Notes: generated by a model not told the origin, from the sequence alone. A stretch of DNA of 51,241 bases from an uncultured Bacilli bacterium (GCA_944332525.1 CALVKD010000041.1:1-51241), one strand, 5' to 3'; positions 14,327 to 23,948 are shown, counted from the first letter of the stretch. Program-made: numbers and translations.

Positions 14327-17300
14327 ATGAATTATTGTCCTTTAAATATTACTACTTGCTATACGTTTTTATCATCAAGTTTAAAAATTGACGATATTTT
14401 TAAAATGGTCAATAAACTTGGCTATCGCTCCTTTGGAGTAAATGATTTTTTGGTGATGCATAGCTATGGTAACATTGCTAGTCTTGATAAAAAATATCAT
14501 CTTAATCCTGTATACGGAGTTAAATTAAACGTTTCATATAATGAATACTCTTTTCCTCTTTCTTGTTATATCCATAATGAAGAAGGATACCGAAATTTAA
14601 TTGCATTAATTTCTCTTAGAAAAGAAACAATTGATAATAATGAATTGAGAGATTATAAAAATGGCTTAATCGCGGTTATCTCTTTCAATGATGAGTTAAA
14701 AAAACTCTTTTATAATGATGAAATAAAATTTGCCAAACTATTAGTGACTATTGAAAGCAATTTTGATGATTTTTATCTAGGAATCGAAACATATTCAGAT
14801 TTCGACCAAGATTTTACTGACAAAATTCGCAAATTTTATAAATCTCATAAATTCAAAGGCGTCTGTTTTAATAAGCACCTCTATCTAAAAAAAGAAGATG
14901 CGATAGCTTTAAAAATCTTAGAAGCAATAAAAACAAATAGTAAATTGTCAGTTAAACAAGGAAAAGGTCCCTATTTCTTTCTAACTTTAAATGTTCTTAA
15001 CAAGCTCTATACCGATGAAGAAATTGAAAATAGTTATAAAATTCAAAAACAGTGCCAAGATTTTACTTTTTTTAAAAAGCGCGGAGAATTAGTTTCTTTT
15101 CCGTATGAAAATAAGAGACAAGAACTCTATAAACACTGTCAAAAAAAATTAATTGAAATAAAAAAAGATTGTGATGAACAATATTTATCTAGATTAAATT
15201 ATGAGTTAGATATCATTGAAAAAATGGGTTATCTAGATTACTTTTTTATCGTTGAAGATTATGTTAAAGAAGCCAAAAGAAGAAATATTATGGTTGGTCC
15301 AGGACGTGGATCTGCGGCAGGTTCATTGATTGCTTATCTTTTAGATATTACCGAAGTTGATCCTTTAAAATATGATTTACTTTTCGAACGCTTTCTCAAC
15401 CCTGAAAGGACATCAATGCCAGATATTGATATCGATTTTGCCGATTACCGTCGAGATGAAGTTTGTCGATATATTCAAAATCGCTATGGCAAAGAAAAAT
15501 TTTGCTATATTATAACTTTTCAAACATATAAAGTTCGCGGAGCCTTACAAGATTTACAAAGGGTATATAATATCGATAGCAGAGATATTAGGAACATCGC
15601 TGATTCTTTAGAAGGAAACGATTCTTTTTCTGAAGCATATCATAATTCTGAAAGTTTCCGATTATTACTAAAAGACGAATATTATAAAGAGCTGATTCAT
15701 TTAGCGAGTAAGCTTGAAGGATTACCGCGTCAATCTTCTCTTCATGCTGCCGGGATAATCATCAACAATACCCCATTGTCGCAATCACTTCCAACCATTG
15801 AAAGCGAAGGTAATTTAGTTAGTCAATTTGAGGCGCCAATTCTTGAAGAGCTAGGATATCTAAAAATGGATATTCTCGGGCTTACCAATTTAACGATAAT
15901 TGAAGATCAACTCAAATACATTAAAGCGAATTATGATCAAGATTTTTCTTTAGAAAAAATACCTTTTTCTGATAAAAATACTTTTTCGATTTTGAATAAC
16001 GGACTAACATGCGGTGTCTTCCAATTAGAATCAACCGGTATTACTAAGGCTCTTAAACTTGTGAAAGTCGATTCATTTGATGATATAACCGCGGTACTAG
16101 CTCTCTACCGTCCTGGTCCAATGGATAATATTCCTTCCTATGCTTTCAATAAGCAGCATCCGGAAAAAATAGCTTACCTCAATGAAGATTTAAAGCAAAT
16201 TCTCAGTCCAACTTTTAATATCATTATCTATCAAGAACAAATCATGTTAATTGCGAGAAAAATCGCCTCTTTCTCTCTTGGAAAAGCTGATTTATTCCGT
16301 CGGGCGATTTCTAAAAAGAACAATGCTTTGCTCTCTTCTTTACGCGAAGAATTTATCAAAGGTGCTATTTCTAATCATTTAACACAAAATGAAGCTGAAA
16401 ATATCTATGATTTAATCTATAAATTTGCTTCATATGGTTTTAATAAGTCACATTCAGTCTCCTACGCTTTTATATCTTATATAATGAGTTATATTAAAGC
16501 TAATTATCCATCTTGTTATTATGCTGGATTGCTAAATCATTTAACATTAAATGATCGAAGAATTGATTCATTAGAAGAAGAATTAAACTATTTTTCGTTA
16601 GAACTAGCTCTACCAGATGTTAGAAAAAGCAAAACATATTTTGTTATTGACGATAAAAAATTAATTATTCCTTTTACCTTAATTAAAGGAATAAATAAAA
16701 ATCAAATAGCAGCTCTGTTAAAAATTCAAGAAGAAGATATTTCTTCATTCCATTTATTTATTAAAGCGAGCGTTAAATATCACTTGAGCGAAGAAAACAT
16801 TGTAACACTTATTAATGCAGGTGCATTAGACTGTTATCAATATAACCGAGTAACCTTAAGAAGGGGTCTATCAAGAATGCTGAATTACTATCAAAATATA
16901 GTTCTTGATGGTTTGATCAGCGAAGAAGAATTGTCTTCTTTCTTACCAAAGATGGAAATTTATCCAGAAGACAAAGAATTAAAATACTCTTTAGAAATTT
17001 CCACATTAAACATTTTGCTTTCCGGATCGATGATGGAACAGTATCAAGATAGATTGCGCGCAAAAAATATTTTACCTTTGAAAAAACAATTAGAAATGAT
17101 TGATAATAATGAAAGGAAAATTGCTGGAATCGTTAAAAATGTCCGCAATTTTAAAACAAAACGCGGCGAAGAGATGGGAGTAGCCTTAATTGAAGATGAC
17201 GATAAATCAATTAATGGAGTTCTTTTCCCTGCCGCTTATAAAAAATTAATCGGTTTAATTAATCATGCTCGCGCGTTTATTTTTACCGGCCGATTTGCAA

Positions 17301-17356
17301 AACGCGATGACAATATAGAGTTTATTATTGAAGATGGAGAAAGTTTAGAGGATTAA
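14327..17356 (+). CDS. dnaE: DNA polymerase III alpha subunit DnaE
   Basis: A C-family replicative polymerase of 1009 residues. Catalytic aspartates are visible in PDIDIDF (Asp366, Asp368) and KMDILGL (Asp515); GPGRGSAAGS (324-333) is the family motif of the palm. The C-terminus has a helix-hairpin-helix region and an OB fold (about 905-1000). The N-terminal PHP domain is degenerate: the usual HxH and DH metal ligands are replaced in NITTCYTF and VNDF. In Firmicutes, DnaE extends primers on the lagging strand beside PolC; PolC is not in this window. It heads the operon dnaE-polA-mutM/coaE and appears to be read from a leaderless transcript. Confidence 0.95.
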   Translation: MNYCPLNITTCYTFLSSSLKIDDIFKMVNKLGYRSFGVNDFLVMHSYGNIASLDKKYHLNPVYGVKLNVSYNEYSFPLSCYIHNEEGYRNLIALISLRKETIDNNELRDYKNGLIAVISFNDELKKLFYNDEIKFAKLLVTIESNFDDFYLGIETYSDFDQDFTDKIRKFYKSHKFKGVCFNKHLYLKKEDAIALKILEAIKTNSKLSVKQGKGPYFFLTLNVLNKLYTDEEIENSYKIQKQCQDFTFFKKRGELVSFPYENKRQELYKHCQKKLIEIKKDCDEQYLSRLNYELDIIEKMGYLDYFFIVEDYVKEAKRRNIMVGPGRGSAAGSLIAYLLDITEVDPLKYDLLFERFLNPERTSMPDIDIDFADYRRDEVCRYIQNRYGKEKFCYIITFQTYKVRGALQDLQRVYNIDSRDIRNIADSLEGNDSFSEAYHNSESFRLLLKDEYYKELIHLASKLEGLPRQSSLHAAGIIINNTPLSQSLPTIESEGNLVSQFEAPILEELGYLKMDILGLTNLTIIEDQLKYIKANYDQDFSLEKIPFSDKNTFSILNNGLTCGVFQLESTGITKALKLVKVDSFDDITAVLALYRPGPMDNIPSYAFNKQHPEKIAYLNEDLKQILSPTFNIIIYQEQIMLIARKIASFSLGKADLFRRAISKKNNALLSSLREEFIKGAISNHLTQNEAENIYDLIYKFASYGFNKSHSVSYAFISYIMSYIKANYPSCYYAGLLNHLTLNDRRIDSLEEELNYFSLELALPDVRKSKTYFVIDDKKLIIPFTLIKGINKNQIAALLKIQEEDISSFHLFIKASVKYHLSEENIVTLINAGALDCYQYNRVTLRRGLSRMLNYYQNIVLDGLISEEELSSFLPKMEIYPEDKELKYSLEISTLNILLSGSMMEQYQDRLRAKNILPLKKQLEMIDNNERKIAGIVKNVRNFKTKRGEEMGVALIEDDDKSINGVLFPAAYKKLIGLINHARAFIFTGRFAKRDDNIEFIIEDGESLED

Positions 17357-17360
17357 CAAA

Positions 17361-19934
17361 ATGAAAAAATTAATAGTTATCGATGGCAATTCATTGCTAT
17401 TCCGGGCTTATTATGCAACCGCCTTTAACGGAGAAATAATGCATACAAAAGATGGTTTTCCAACTAATGCTATCTTCGGTTTCAATAATATGATAATGAA
17501 ACTTGTTTCTTCATTAAAAGAAGGCGATTTGTTTTTCGTCTCCTTTGATACAGGGCATAAAACATTTCGCCATGAAGAAATGGAAACTTATAAAGCTCAA
17601 AGAAAACCAGTTGATGAGGCTTTAATTAAACAGTTTAAACCGGCTAGAGAGTATCTTGATGCATTGAATGCTTTTCATTATGAACTAGATGGTTATGAAG
17701 GCGATGATTTAGCAGGTACCGTGGCTAAAATGGGATCAAAGGAAAATCTCGATGTAGAAATATATACTAGTGATAAGGATTACCTACAATTAATCGATGA
17801 TCATATCGCTATTCAAATGATTCGTAAGGGGTTGAAAGATATCGTTCGTTACGATGCCGCGACATTAAAAGAGACAATGGGACTTGAGCCTGACCAAATT
17901 CGTGATTATAAAGGATTAATGGGTGATCCATCTGACAACATCAAGGGAATTCCTGGCATCGGCGAAAAAACTGCTCTAAAACTGCTTAGTGAGTATCATG
18001 ACTTAGAAAACATTATTGCTAATATGCAAAATAATTCTTCTAAGTTAGCTCAAAAAATTATTGAAAATCAGGAATTAGGACGTTTTTGCAAGAAAATAGC
18101 AACCATTGATATTGATGTAAAATTGCCTTTTTCGTTAAATGATTTAGTCTATAAGGGATATGATTTTAATGCATTATCAACTTTCTATACTAAATATGAA
18201 TTTTTCTCATTGTTAAAAAAGTTAAAGCCTTCTTCTTTGTATAAAGAAAATCCTACTTCCGTAAAGCCAGAAAAAAACTTTATAGAGGTCGAAAGTTTTT
18301 CAGCTATTCCAAGTGATTGTACGGCCTTTTATTTAACTTCTGATGTTACCAACTATCATCACGGAGAAATCCAAGAAATCGTTTTATCAAACGGCAAAGA
18401 AATCTATCACCTGCCTTTTAATAGTAACGACATTGATCTCAAACGTTATTTAGAAGATGTTAATTTGCTAAAATCAACATATGATGTCAAAAGAGCTTAT
18501 TGCTTGCTAAATCGATACGGAATTAAATTAGAGGGAATTGATTTAGACTTTTTACTCGCTTCCTATCTCTTGGACTCCTCATTAGATAATGATATCGTCG
18601 CTTTATCAGCTTTCTATGGCGAAAATATCGCTTCTAATGATGAAAAGGAGAATGAATATTTATTGACAAAAGTTATATATAATCATCGCGACGAAATTTT
18701 TGAAAAGCTTAAAGCCATAAATTGTTTAGATCTTTATAAAACATTAGAGCTACCTTTGAGTAAGGTTCTAGCCAGGATGGAAATTGAAGGTTTCCCATTG
18801 AATAAGGAAGCCTTGTCAATAATTAACGATAAATATCTAGCAATTGAAAAAAGCCTAGAGAAACAAATTTATGATATTGCTGGATATGACTTTAATCTCT
18901 CTTCACCTAAACAAGTTGCCGATTTATTGTTTAATAAATTAGGCTTACCCGGCAATAAAAAGAATTCTACATCGATAGAAGTGCTTAACGCATTAAAAGA
19001 TCATCATCCAATTGTTAAATTGATTATTGATCAAAGAAAATATTCTAAATTAATTTCTACTTATACATCCGCGTTAAGCGATTATATTTTCCCAGATGGA
19101 AAAATTCATACACTCTTTAATCAAGCATTAACCACCACCGGTAGGCTTTCCTCATCTGAACCAAACCTTCAAAATATAACTGTCCGCGATGAAGACGGTA
19201 AATATATCAGAAAAGCCTTCTTCTATGATGAAGATGACCTATATTTACTTAGTTTAGATTATTCACAAATTGAATTAAGACTTCTTGCGGAAATGTCGTC
19301 TTGTCAAACATTAATTGATATTTTTAACCACGGAGGCGATATTCATGCTTCAACAGCGAGAAAAGTCTTTAATATTCCTGATGATCAAGAAGTTCCATCA
19401 GCGTTACGAAGAAAAGCAAAAGCGGTGAATTTTGGTATAGTTTACGGAATTTCTGATTGGGGACTAGCAGAACAAATTGATTGTTCGGTCAGTGAAGCAA
19501 AAGTCATAATTGATTCATTCTATAAAATCTATCCGGAGATAAAAGAATATTTTGATAGAATACTTGAAGAAGCCAAGAAAACCAATTATGTAGTCACAAT
19601 GTTTAACCGACGTCGCTACATCAAAGAACTCGCCTCGGATAATTACCAAACAAGAGAGTTTGGTCGACGCGCAGCAAAAAACGCTCCAATTCAAGGAACT
19701 GCAGCCGATTTAATAAAAATTGCGATGATTAAAATTGATCAAGCTCTTACTGAAAATAAACTTAAATCGCGCTTAGTTCTTCAAATTCACGACGAATTAA
19801 TTTTCAAAGTATATGAAGATGAAAAAGATCAAGTATATTCATTAGCTAAGGAGATTATGGAACATGTCATCAACAGCAAGGTAAAACTTGAAGTCGATGG
19901 AGGAATTGCTAAAACTTGGTATGATACCAAATAG
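17361..19934 (+). CDS. polA: DNA polymerase I
   Basis: PolA fills repair gaps and removes RNA primers. The 857-residue protein has an N-terminal 5'-3' exonuclease (1-290; acidic sites in VIDGN, DGYEGDDLAG, TSDKDYLQL), a central 3'-5' exonuclease-like domain (about 300-470) and the polymerase domain with motif A SLDYSQIELR (near 633), motif B RRKAKAVNFGIVYG (near 685) and motif C QIHDELIF (near 808). The central domain lacks the DxE metal ligands (FYLTSDVTN where the motif should be), so proofreading is probably lost, as in Bacillus PolA. It starts four bases after dnaE, and mutM/coaE follows 11 bases later. Confidence 0.96.
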   Translation: MKKLIVIDGNSLLFRAYYATAFNGEIMHTKDGFPTNAIFGFNNMIMKLVSSLKEGDLFFVSFDTGHKTFRHEEMETYKAQRKPVDEALIKQFKPAREYLDALNAFHYELDGYEGDDLAGTVAKMGSKENLDVEIYTSDKDYLQLIDDHIAIQMIRKGLKDIVRYDAATLKETMGLEPDQIRDYKGLMGDPSDNIKGIPGIGEKTALKLLSEYHDLENIIANMQNNSSKLAQKIIENQELGRFCKKIATIDIDVKLPFSLNDLVYKGYDFNALSTFYTKYEFFSLLKKLKPSSLYKENPTSVKPEKNFIEVESFSAIPSDCTAFYLTSDVTNYHHGEIQEIVLSNGKEIYHLPFNSNDIDLKRYLEDVNLLKSTYDVKRAYCLLNRYGIKLEGIDLDFLLASYLLDSSLDNDIVALSAFYGENIASNDEKENEYLLTKVIYNHRDEIFEKLKAINCLDLYKTLELPLSKVLARMEIEGFPLNKEALSIINDKYLAIEKSLEKQIYDIAGYDFNLSSPKQVADLLFNKLGLPGNKKNSTSIEVLNALKDHHPIVKLIIDQRKYSKLISTYTSALSDYIFPDGKIHTLFNQALTTTGRLSSSEPNLQNITVRDEDGKYIRKAFFYDEDDLYLLSLDYSQIELRLLAEMSSCQTLIDIFNHGGDIHASTARKVFNIPDDQEVPSALRRKAKAVNFGIVYGISDWGLAEQIDCSVSEAKVIIDSFYKIYPEIKEYFDRILEEAKKTNYVVTMFNRRRYIKELASDNYQTREFGRRAAKNAPIQGTAADLIKIAMIKIDQALTENKLKSRLVLQIHDELIFKVYEDEKDQVYSLAKEIMEHVINSKVKLEVDGGIAKTWYDTK

Positions 19935-19945
19935 GAGAAATTACT

Positions 19946-21352
19946 ATGCCAGAATTACCAGAAGTTGAAACTGTGAAAAAAGCTTTATTAAGACATCTCA
20001 AGGGCCGCGAAATCATTTCATGTGATATTCTTTATCCGAAGATGATTAAATCGCCTCTTGAAGAGTTTTCAACATTTTTTAATCATAAAATAATTCAAGA
20101 TATTGAAAGAAAGGGAAAATTTCTTATTTTTATCTTTTCAGATCATGTATTAATATCCCATTTAAGGATGGAAGGAAAATATCTTTACTTTAAAGACAGT
20201 GAACCGAATACTTTGCATGCCAAAGTTGTATTTCATTTAGATAATAATGAAAAAGTCATCTATGATGATGTCAGATGCTTTGGAATAATGGAATTACATA
20301 CATTAGAAGAATATCGCAATAACGAAATACCATGTTTGAAAAAACTTGGACCTGAACCATTTGTCACCGATGAAGATTATCTCTATAAAAAATTTCAAAG
20401 CCGTGACAAAGAAATAAAATCAGTTTTATTAGATCAAGAAATTATGACCGGTTTAGGCAACATCTATGTCGATGAAACTTTATTCAAATCTAAAATTAAT
20501 CCATTTAGAATGGCCTCATCCATTACAAAAGAAGAAACAAGAGATATTATTCAAAATTCTAGAATTATTCTTACTAACGCAATTGAAAAAGGTGGTTCAA
20601 CTGTTTCTAGCTATCACCCTGAAAATGGTGTCGATGGAAAGTTTCAAAACGAATTATTTGTTTACGGTCGTTCTTCTGAGCCTTGCAAAATCTGTCAAAC
20701 AACAATTTTAAAGAAACACTTAGGCGGTCGTGGAACTTCTTATTGTCCAAACTGCCAACACGTTGCTAAGATTATCGGAATATACGGAAAAATCGCTTCA
20801 GGAAAAACTACTGTTTTAAATTATTTAAAAGGTCAAGGTTATAAAGTTTTTTCATGCGATGAATATATTTCTGCCCTTTATAGTTCATCCTTGCCTTTCA
20901 AAAAATTCTTAATAGATACTTTTCATGAAGAAGTTATTAATGATAATGGTAGTATATCTAAAACATATATCAAAGAGATGATAAATCAAAATGAAGAACT
21001 AAAAAAAACTCTGGAAAATTATCTCTATCCAGAAGTAAAGAAAGCTCTTCATGCCTTTGTAAAACAAAATATTAATGAAAAGCTAATTTTCGCGGAAATT
21101 CCCCTTCTTTACGAAGCTCATTTTGAAAAGGAAGTAGACTACGTTCTAGGCATTGATGCCTCATTGATGACCCAAATGAGAAATTTAAATCTTCGCGGGA
21201 GCAAGGATGTAGCCGCAGATATAAAATTAAATCAAACTAATAAATTTGATGAAAATGCTAGCAAGGTAAATTATTTAGTCGCCAACAATGATTCACTTAG
21301 CTATTTATACGCGCAAATCGACAAAGCATTATTATATTTTTCTAAAATCTAA
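19946..21352 (+). CDS. mutM-coaE: Fused formamidopyrimidine-DNA glycosylase / dephospho-CoA kinase
   Basis: One frame of 468 residues encodes two enzymes. Residues 1-272 are MutM (Fpg), which removes 8-oxoguanine and nicks DNA: catalytic Pro2-Glu3 in MPELPEVETV, a lysine in RKGKF (55-59) and a C4 zinc finger with Cys247, Cys250, Cys267 and Cys270. Residues 274-468 are CoaE, which phosphorylates dephospho-CoA in the last step of CoA synthesis: P-loop GKIASGKT at 281-288 and the FSCDEY motif after it. CoaE begins two or three residues after the zinc finger with no linker. mutM and coaE are adjacent separate genes in many Firmicutes, so loss of a stop probably fused them. Strong AGGAG precedes the start. 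Confidence 0.93.
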   Translation: MPELPEVETVKKALLRHLKGREIISCDILYPKMIKSPLEEFSTFFNHKIIQDIERKGKFLIFIFSDHVLISHLRMEGKYLYFKDSEPNTLHAKVVFHLDNNEKVIYDDVRCFGIMELHTLEEYRNNEIPCLKKLGPEPFVTDEDYLYKKFQSRDKEIKSVLLDQEIMTGLGNIYVDETLFKSKINPFRMASSITKEETRDIIQNSRIILTNAIEKGGSTVSSYHPENGVDGKFQNELFVYGRSSEPCKICQTTILKKHLGGRGTSYCPNCQHVAKIIGIYGKIASGKTTVLNYLKGQGYKVFSCDEYISALYSSSLPFKKFLIDTFHEEVINDNGSISKTYIKEMINQNEELKKTLENYLYPEVKKALHAFVKQNINEKLIFAEIPLLYEAHFEKEVDYVLGIDASLMTQMRNLNLRGSKDVAADIKLNQTNKFDENASKVNYLVANNDSLSYLYAQIDKALLYFSKI

Positions 21353-21653
21353 GTCCAATAATAACGCTGCGCCTAACTATTAATTCTCTCTGTTTAGAAA
21401 ATAAAAGATTTATATCTAGTGATAATTCATAATCAAAGATTTCTCCGATTCGCTGTGGATTACCATAATATATAAATTTGTATTTTTTATCATTGATAAA
21501 AGAAAATAATTTCTCACCATATCCATCATCCATTAAAATAGAAGAAATTATCTGGCACTGTGATGCCAGATAATTTTTTTCTGAATTAATTTGAATTAAA
21601 TCACTGCAAAGAAGAATTCCGATTAGTCCAAGAAAGATTAATATTTTTTTCAT
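21342..21653 (-). CDS. Small secreted or anchored protein, last gene of the Tad-like operon
   Basis: A 103-residue protein with one N-terminal hydrophobic segment (MKKILIFLGLIGILLCSDLI), which could be a signal peptide or a pilin-like anchor. The rest has no motif I recognise. It starts directly at the stop of the TadB-like gene and overlaps the 3' end of mutM-coaE by 11 bases. Codons of about residues 27-36 also form the terminator of the opposing operon. Its size and position after a GspF/TadB-like gene suggest a minor pseudopilin or assembly factor, but this is inference. Confidence 0.6.
   Translation of the reverse strand: MKKILIFLGLIGILLCSDLIQINSEKNYLASQCQIISSILMDDGYGEKLFSFINDKKYKFIYYGNPQRIGEIFDYELSLDINLLFSKQRELIVRRSVIIGLRF
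21547..21580 (+). terminator. Terminator of dnaE-polA-mutM/coaE, inside the opposing gene
   Basis: A perfect 11-base-pair stem, ATTATCTGGCA and TGCCAGATAAT around CTGTGA, followed by six more Ts on the plus strand. It lies about 195 bases beyond the mutM-coaE stop, within codons of the 103-residue gene on the other strand. Confidence 0.88.
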
Positions 21654-22739
21654 TTAACCAAGTAAAACCTCCATATATTCTCTTAACAAAATAATCACCT
21701 CAAAAGCTAAAATTAAAGTTAAACAAATTCTAAAAACGCTTGTTATTTCTTTATAATTTTCGCTTATATGTTTTAGTCTCCCTAATAATTCATTAACCGT
21801 TTGATTGTCACTATTTCGAAAATCATTTTTAATGACTAATCGATAAATTAACAGCATACCCTCCTCAAAGTAAGGATACGGGTATTTTTTTATAATTTTG
21901 AGAGTTGGTTGCAAATCCAAATTTTGATATGACGTTTTAAGATTTTCAAACTCATTTATTCCAGCTTTCGTCAAAATATTATTTGCCAGCAAAAACGCAT
22001 TGTATGGTGTTTCTGTCTGCACATAGAATAAAAAGGAAGACAAAAATCTTTTAAAGAGTATTTTTTTAAACAAGTATTTATTATCATTTAACAATAAAAT
22101 TGAAGCTATAAAAACAATTAATGTCATCGCTACCTTTTCAAAGCAGAAAATAATTATAAAAATATGTTTCGTCAATAATAAAGTATATATGTCACTGAAT
22201 AATATAATTATAAAAACAAAAAACAAGGTATTGGCAATTGCTGATTTGATCAAATCGACATATGTATTTATTTTTTGCTGATTCTCGCTTTCTGAAGCAT
22301 ATATATTGCTAATAGTAAGTAATATTTTGAATGAAGAAATAATATCTTTACGATAATTGTCTAAATACAGAAGCTTCTTCATCAAGGTAAATGGAAGATA
22401 AGAAAAATAAGCATCCAATCTGTTAAGTCGGACATCATCACTAGAAAGCTGTTCTATTTCACTAAACATTTTTTTATCTAAATGCTGATAAGCTTCGCAG
22501 AGAGATTCATGAATTCTTTTTCCAGATAATAGTGAGAAATAAACAAACAATATAAATTGATTGCTCTGCATCTCTTTGGAAATTTTTTTATCTTTTTTTT
22601 CGATAATAAGATAGATTATCAGATAACCAATAAACGACAAAATCATTAGCCCGTAACGGATAGCTTCAGGAAAAATAAGAAAAGTGACTACCCCATCAAT
22701 TAGAATTAAAAAGATCAAATAATATTTACATTTCTTCAT
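21654..22739 (-). CDS. TadB/GspF-like membrane protein
   Basis: A 361-residue polytopic membrane protein. The start chosen is ATG at 22737-22739, 14 bases inside the end of the upstream gene; in-frame TTG and ATG codons further upstream overlap it more. Two membrane segments near 5-45, a cytoplasmic helical region (about 50-150), two segments near 165-215, a second helical region (220-330) and a last segment near 335-355. The two helical regions look like a repeat, the layout of type II secretion F / TadB-TadC proteins that form the inner-membrane platform of pilus machines. No secretion ATPase or prepilin peptidase is nearby. The assignment rests on topology and is moderate. Confidence 0.5.
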   Translation of the reverse strand: MKKCKYYLIFLILIDGVVTFLIFPEAIRYGLMILSFIGYLIIYLIIEKKDKKISKEMQSNQFILFVYFSLLSGKRIHESLCEAYQHLDKKMFSEIEQLSSDDVRLNRLDAYFSYLPFTLMKKLLYLDNYRKDIISSFKILLTISNIYASESENQQKINTYVDLIKSAIANTLFFVFIIILFSDIYTLLLTKHIFIIIFCFEKVAMTLIVFIASILLLNDNKYLFKKILFKRFLSSFLFYVQTETPYNAFLLANNILTKAGINEFENLKTSYQNLDLQPTLKIIKKYPYPYFEEGMLLIYRLVIKNDFRNSDNQTVNELLGRLKHISENYKEITSVFRICLTLILAFEVIILLREYMEVLLG

Positions 22740-23073
22740 AATATAACCGGTATTTAATGTTCCTTTCATAAAAATACGAAATGACAATAACTTTTAAATG
22801 TACTTCATTGCAATAAGACACACTTTCAACTCCATTGAGATAATAATTAATATATGTAACAATTTCTTTATAATAGAATTGATTGTCTAGATTATTTTTG
22901 ATTAATTTATGCAATCTGCTTTCAAAAAGATTTCTATTTAAGAACATTTCATTTTCCTTTTGATATAAACTTGATTCATATGCCTCTTTGGAACATTCGT
23001 AAACTAACGATTGCACATCATCTACTTTTAAAGGAACAATCAAAATCATCAAAAAAATTAAAAGATATTTCAT
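22726..23073 (-). CDS. Small secreted protein of the Tad-like operon
   Basis: A 115-residue protein with a hydrophobic N-terminus (MKYLLIFLMILIVPLKVDD) that looks like a signal peptide or single anchor, then a helical, Asn/Tyr/Glu-rich body with two cysteines (Cys27 and a second near 88). No known domain is recognised. Its ATG overlaps the stop of the 292-residue gene (ATGA) and its own end overlaps the TadB-like gene, so translation is coupled along the operon. A pseudopilin-like role is possible but unproven. Confidence 0.55.
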   Translation of the reverse strand: MKYLLIFLMILIVPLKVDDVQSLVYECSKEAYESSLYQKENEMFLNRNLFESRLHKLIKNNLDNQFYYKEIVTYINYYLNGVESVSYCNEVHLKVIVISYFYERNIKYRLYYEEM

Positions 23074-23948
23074 AAAATCGTCACCTTTTTTTGGTAAATT
23101 ATTTCATCAAACCAAGCAGTTATTTCTGTTTTCAGCAAGCTATGCGTAAATTCAAAAGAGACATTAATTTGGAACGAGCAATTATTGTTCATTAAGACTA
23201 TTTTTGCATCTATAAAAGTCTCTTCATAGTTATTTGGAAAATATAAATTTCGCGAACTAACTATATTTTCATAATTATCTGTACACATTTGCATTGTTCC
23301 AATTTTATAATAAAACTCTTCTTTAAATTGCAATAGAAGTCTGTTATCCAACTGAATAGCTTGCAATGGAAATTCATAACCAAATCTAAGATAATCATAA
23401 CCGATTAACTGAAAAATTTCTTTTTCTGAATAAACAAAGAAATATCCATATAAATTTAAATTATCTACGCCTTCTAAGTAAACGATGTCGAGTGTTGACA
23501 AATCTATAAACTTATCAACACTAAAACTATCATTTATGACGTGAATAGCCTGAAGTTTATTATTTTCAATAATATCAATATTTTTTCCAATTAGATAATA
23601 ATCGAGATAGATAGTATTGTTGTATTGATCTAGACTTAAATGATTAATGTCTTTAAGTAATGACATCTGATAAACCATCTTTTCTTTTGTAATTATTTTT
23701 ATGATTATTTCCCCTCCATTTTGTTTTAAATCATTATCATTAAATGTTAAATAGTATCCAGATTCAGAGATAACAGCAGTTTGTTCAGTTTCAGAAAATG
23801 TTATCAAAACTTCGTATTGTTGCTTAGAGAATAATCCTATCTCTGCTGTGTCATTTTTAACAGATAATTTAGCTTGAAATGGAGAATTATAATCGCTTGC
23901 TACCGAAAAAGATGAAAGCAATATAATTGGAATTATTAACTGTTTCAT
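23070..23948 (-). CDS. Secreted protein of unknown function
   Basis: A 292-residue protein with a signal peptide (MKQLIIPIILLSSFSVASDY, cleavage probably near residue 17-19) and then mainly beta-strand-like sequence rich in Tyr, Asn, Ile and Leu, consistent with an extracellular beta-sandwich. No lipobox, LPXTG or membrane anchor at the end. Its start overlaps the stop of the MG284/MPN403-like gene by one base and its stop overlaps the next start. Within the operon it is the largest exported part and could be the surface-exposed or structural subunit. Confidence 0.55.
   Translation of the reverse strand: MKQLIIPIILLSSFSVASDYNSPFQAKLSVKNDTAEIGLFSKQQYEVLITFSETEQTAVISESGYYLTFNDNDLKQNGGEIIIKIITKEKMVYQMSLLKDINHLSLDQYNNTIYLDYYLIGKNIDIIENNKLQAIHVINDSFSVDKFIDLSTLDIVYLEGVDNLNLYGYFFVYSEKEIFQLIGYDYLRFGYEFPLQAIQLDNRLLLQFKEEFYYKIGTMQMCTDNYENIVSSRNLYFPNNYEETFIDAKIVLMNNNCSFQINVSFEFTHSLLKTEITAWFDEIIYQKKVTIL

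Noticed and set aside
20466-20711. Second frame inside mutM
   Set aside because: Overlaps conserved MutM codons in full and shows no start signal; it does not indicate a frameshift because the MutM frame is intact.
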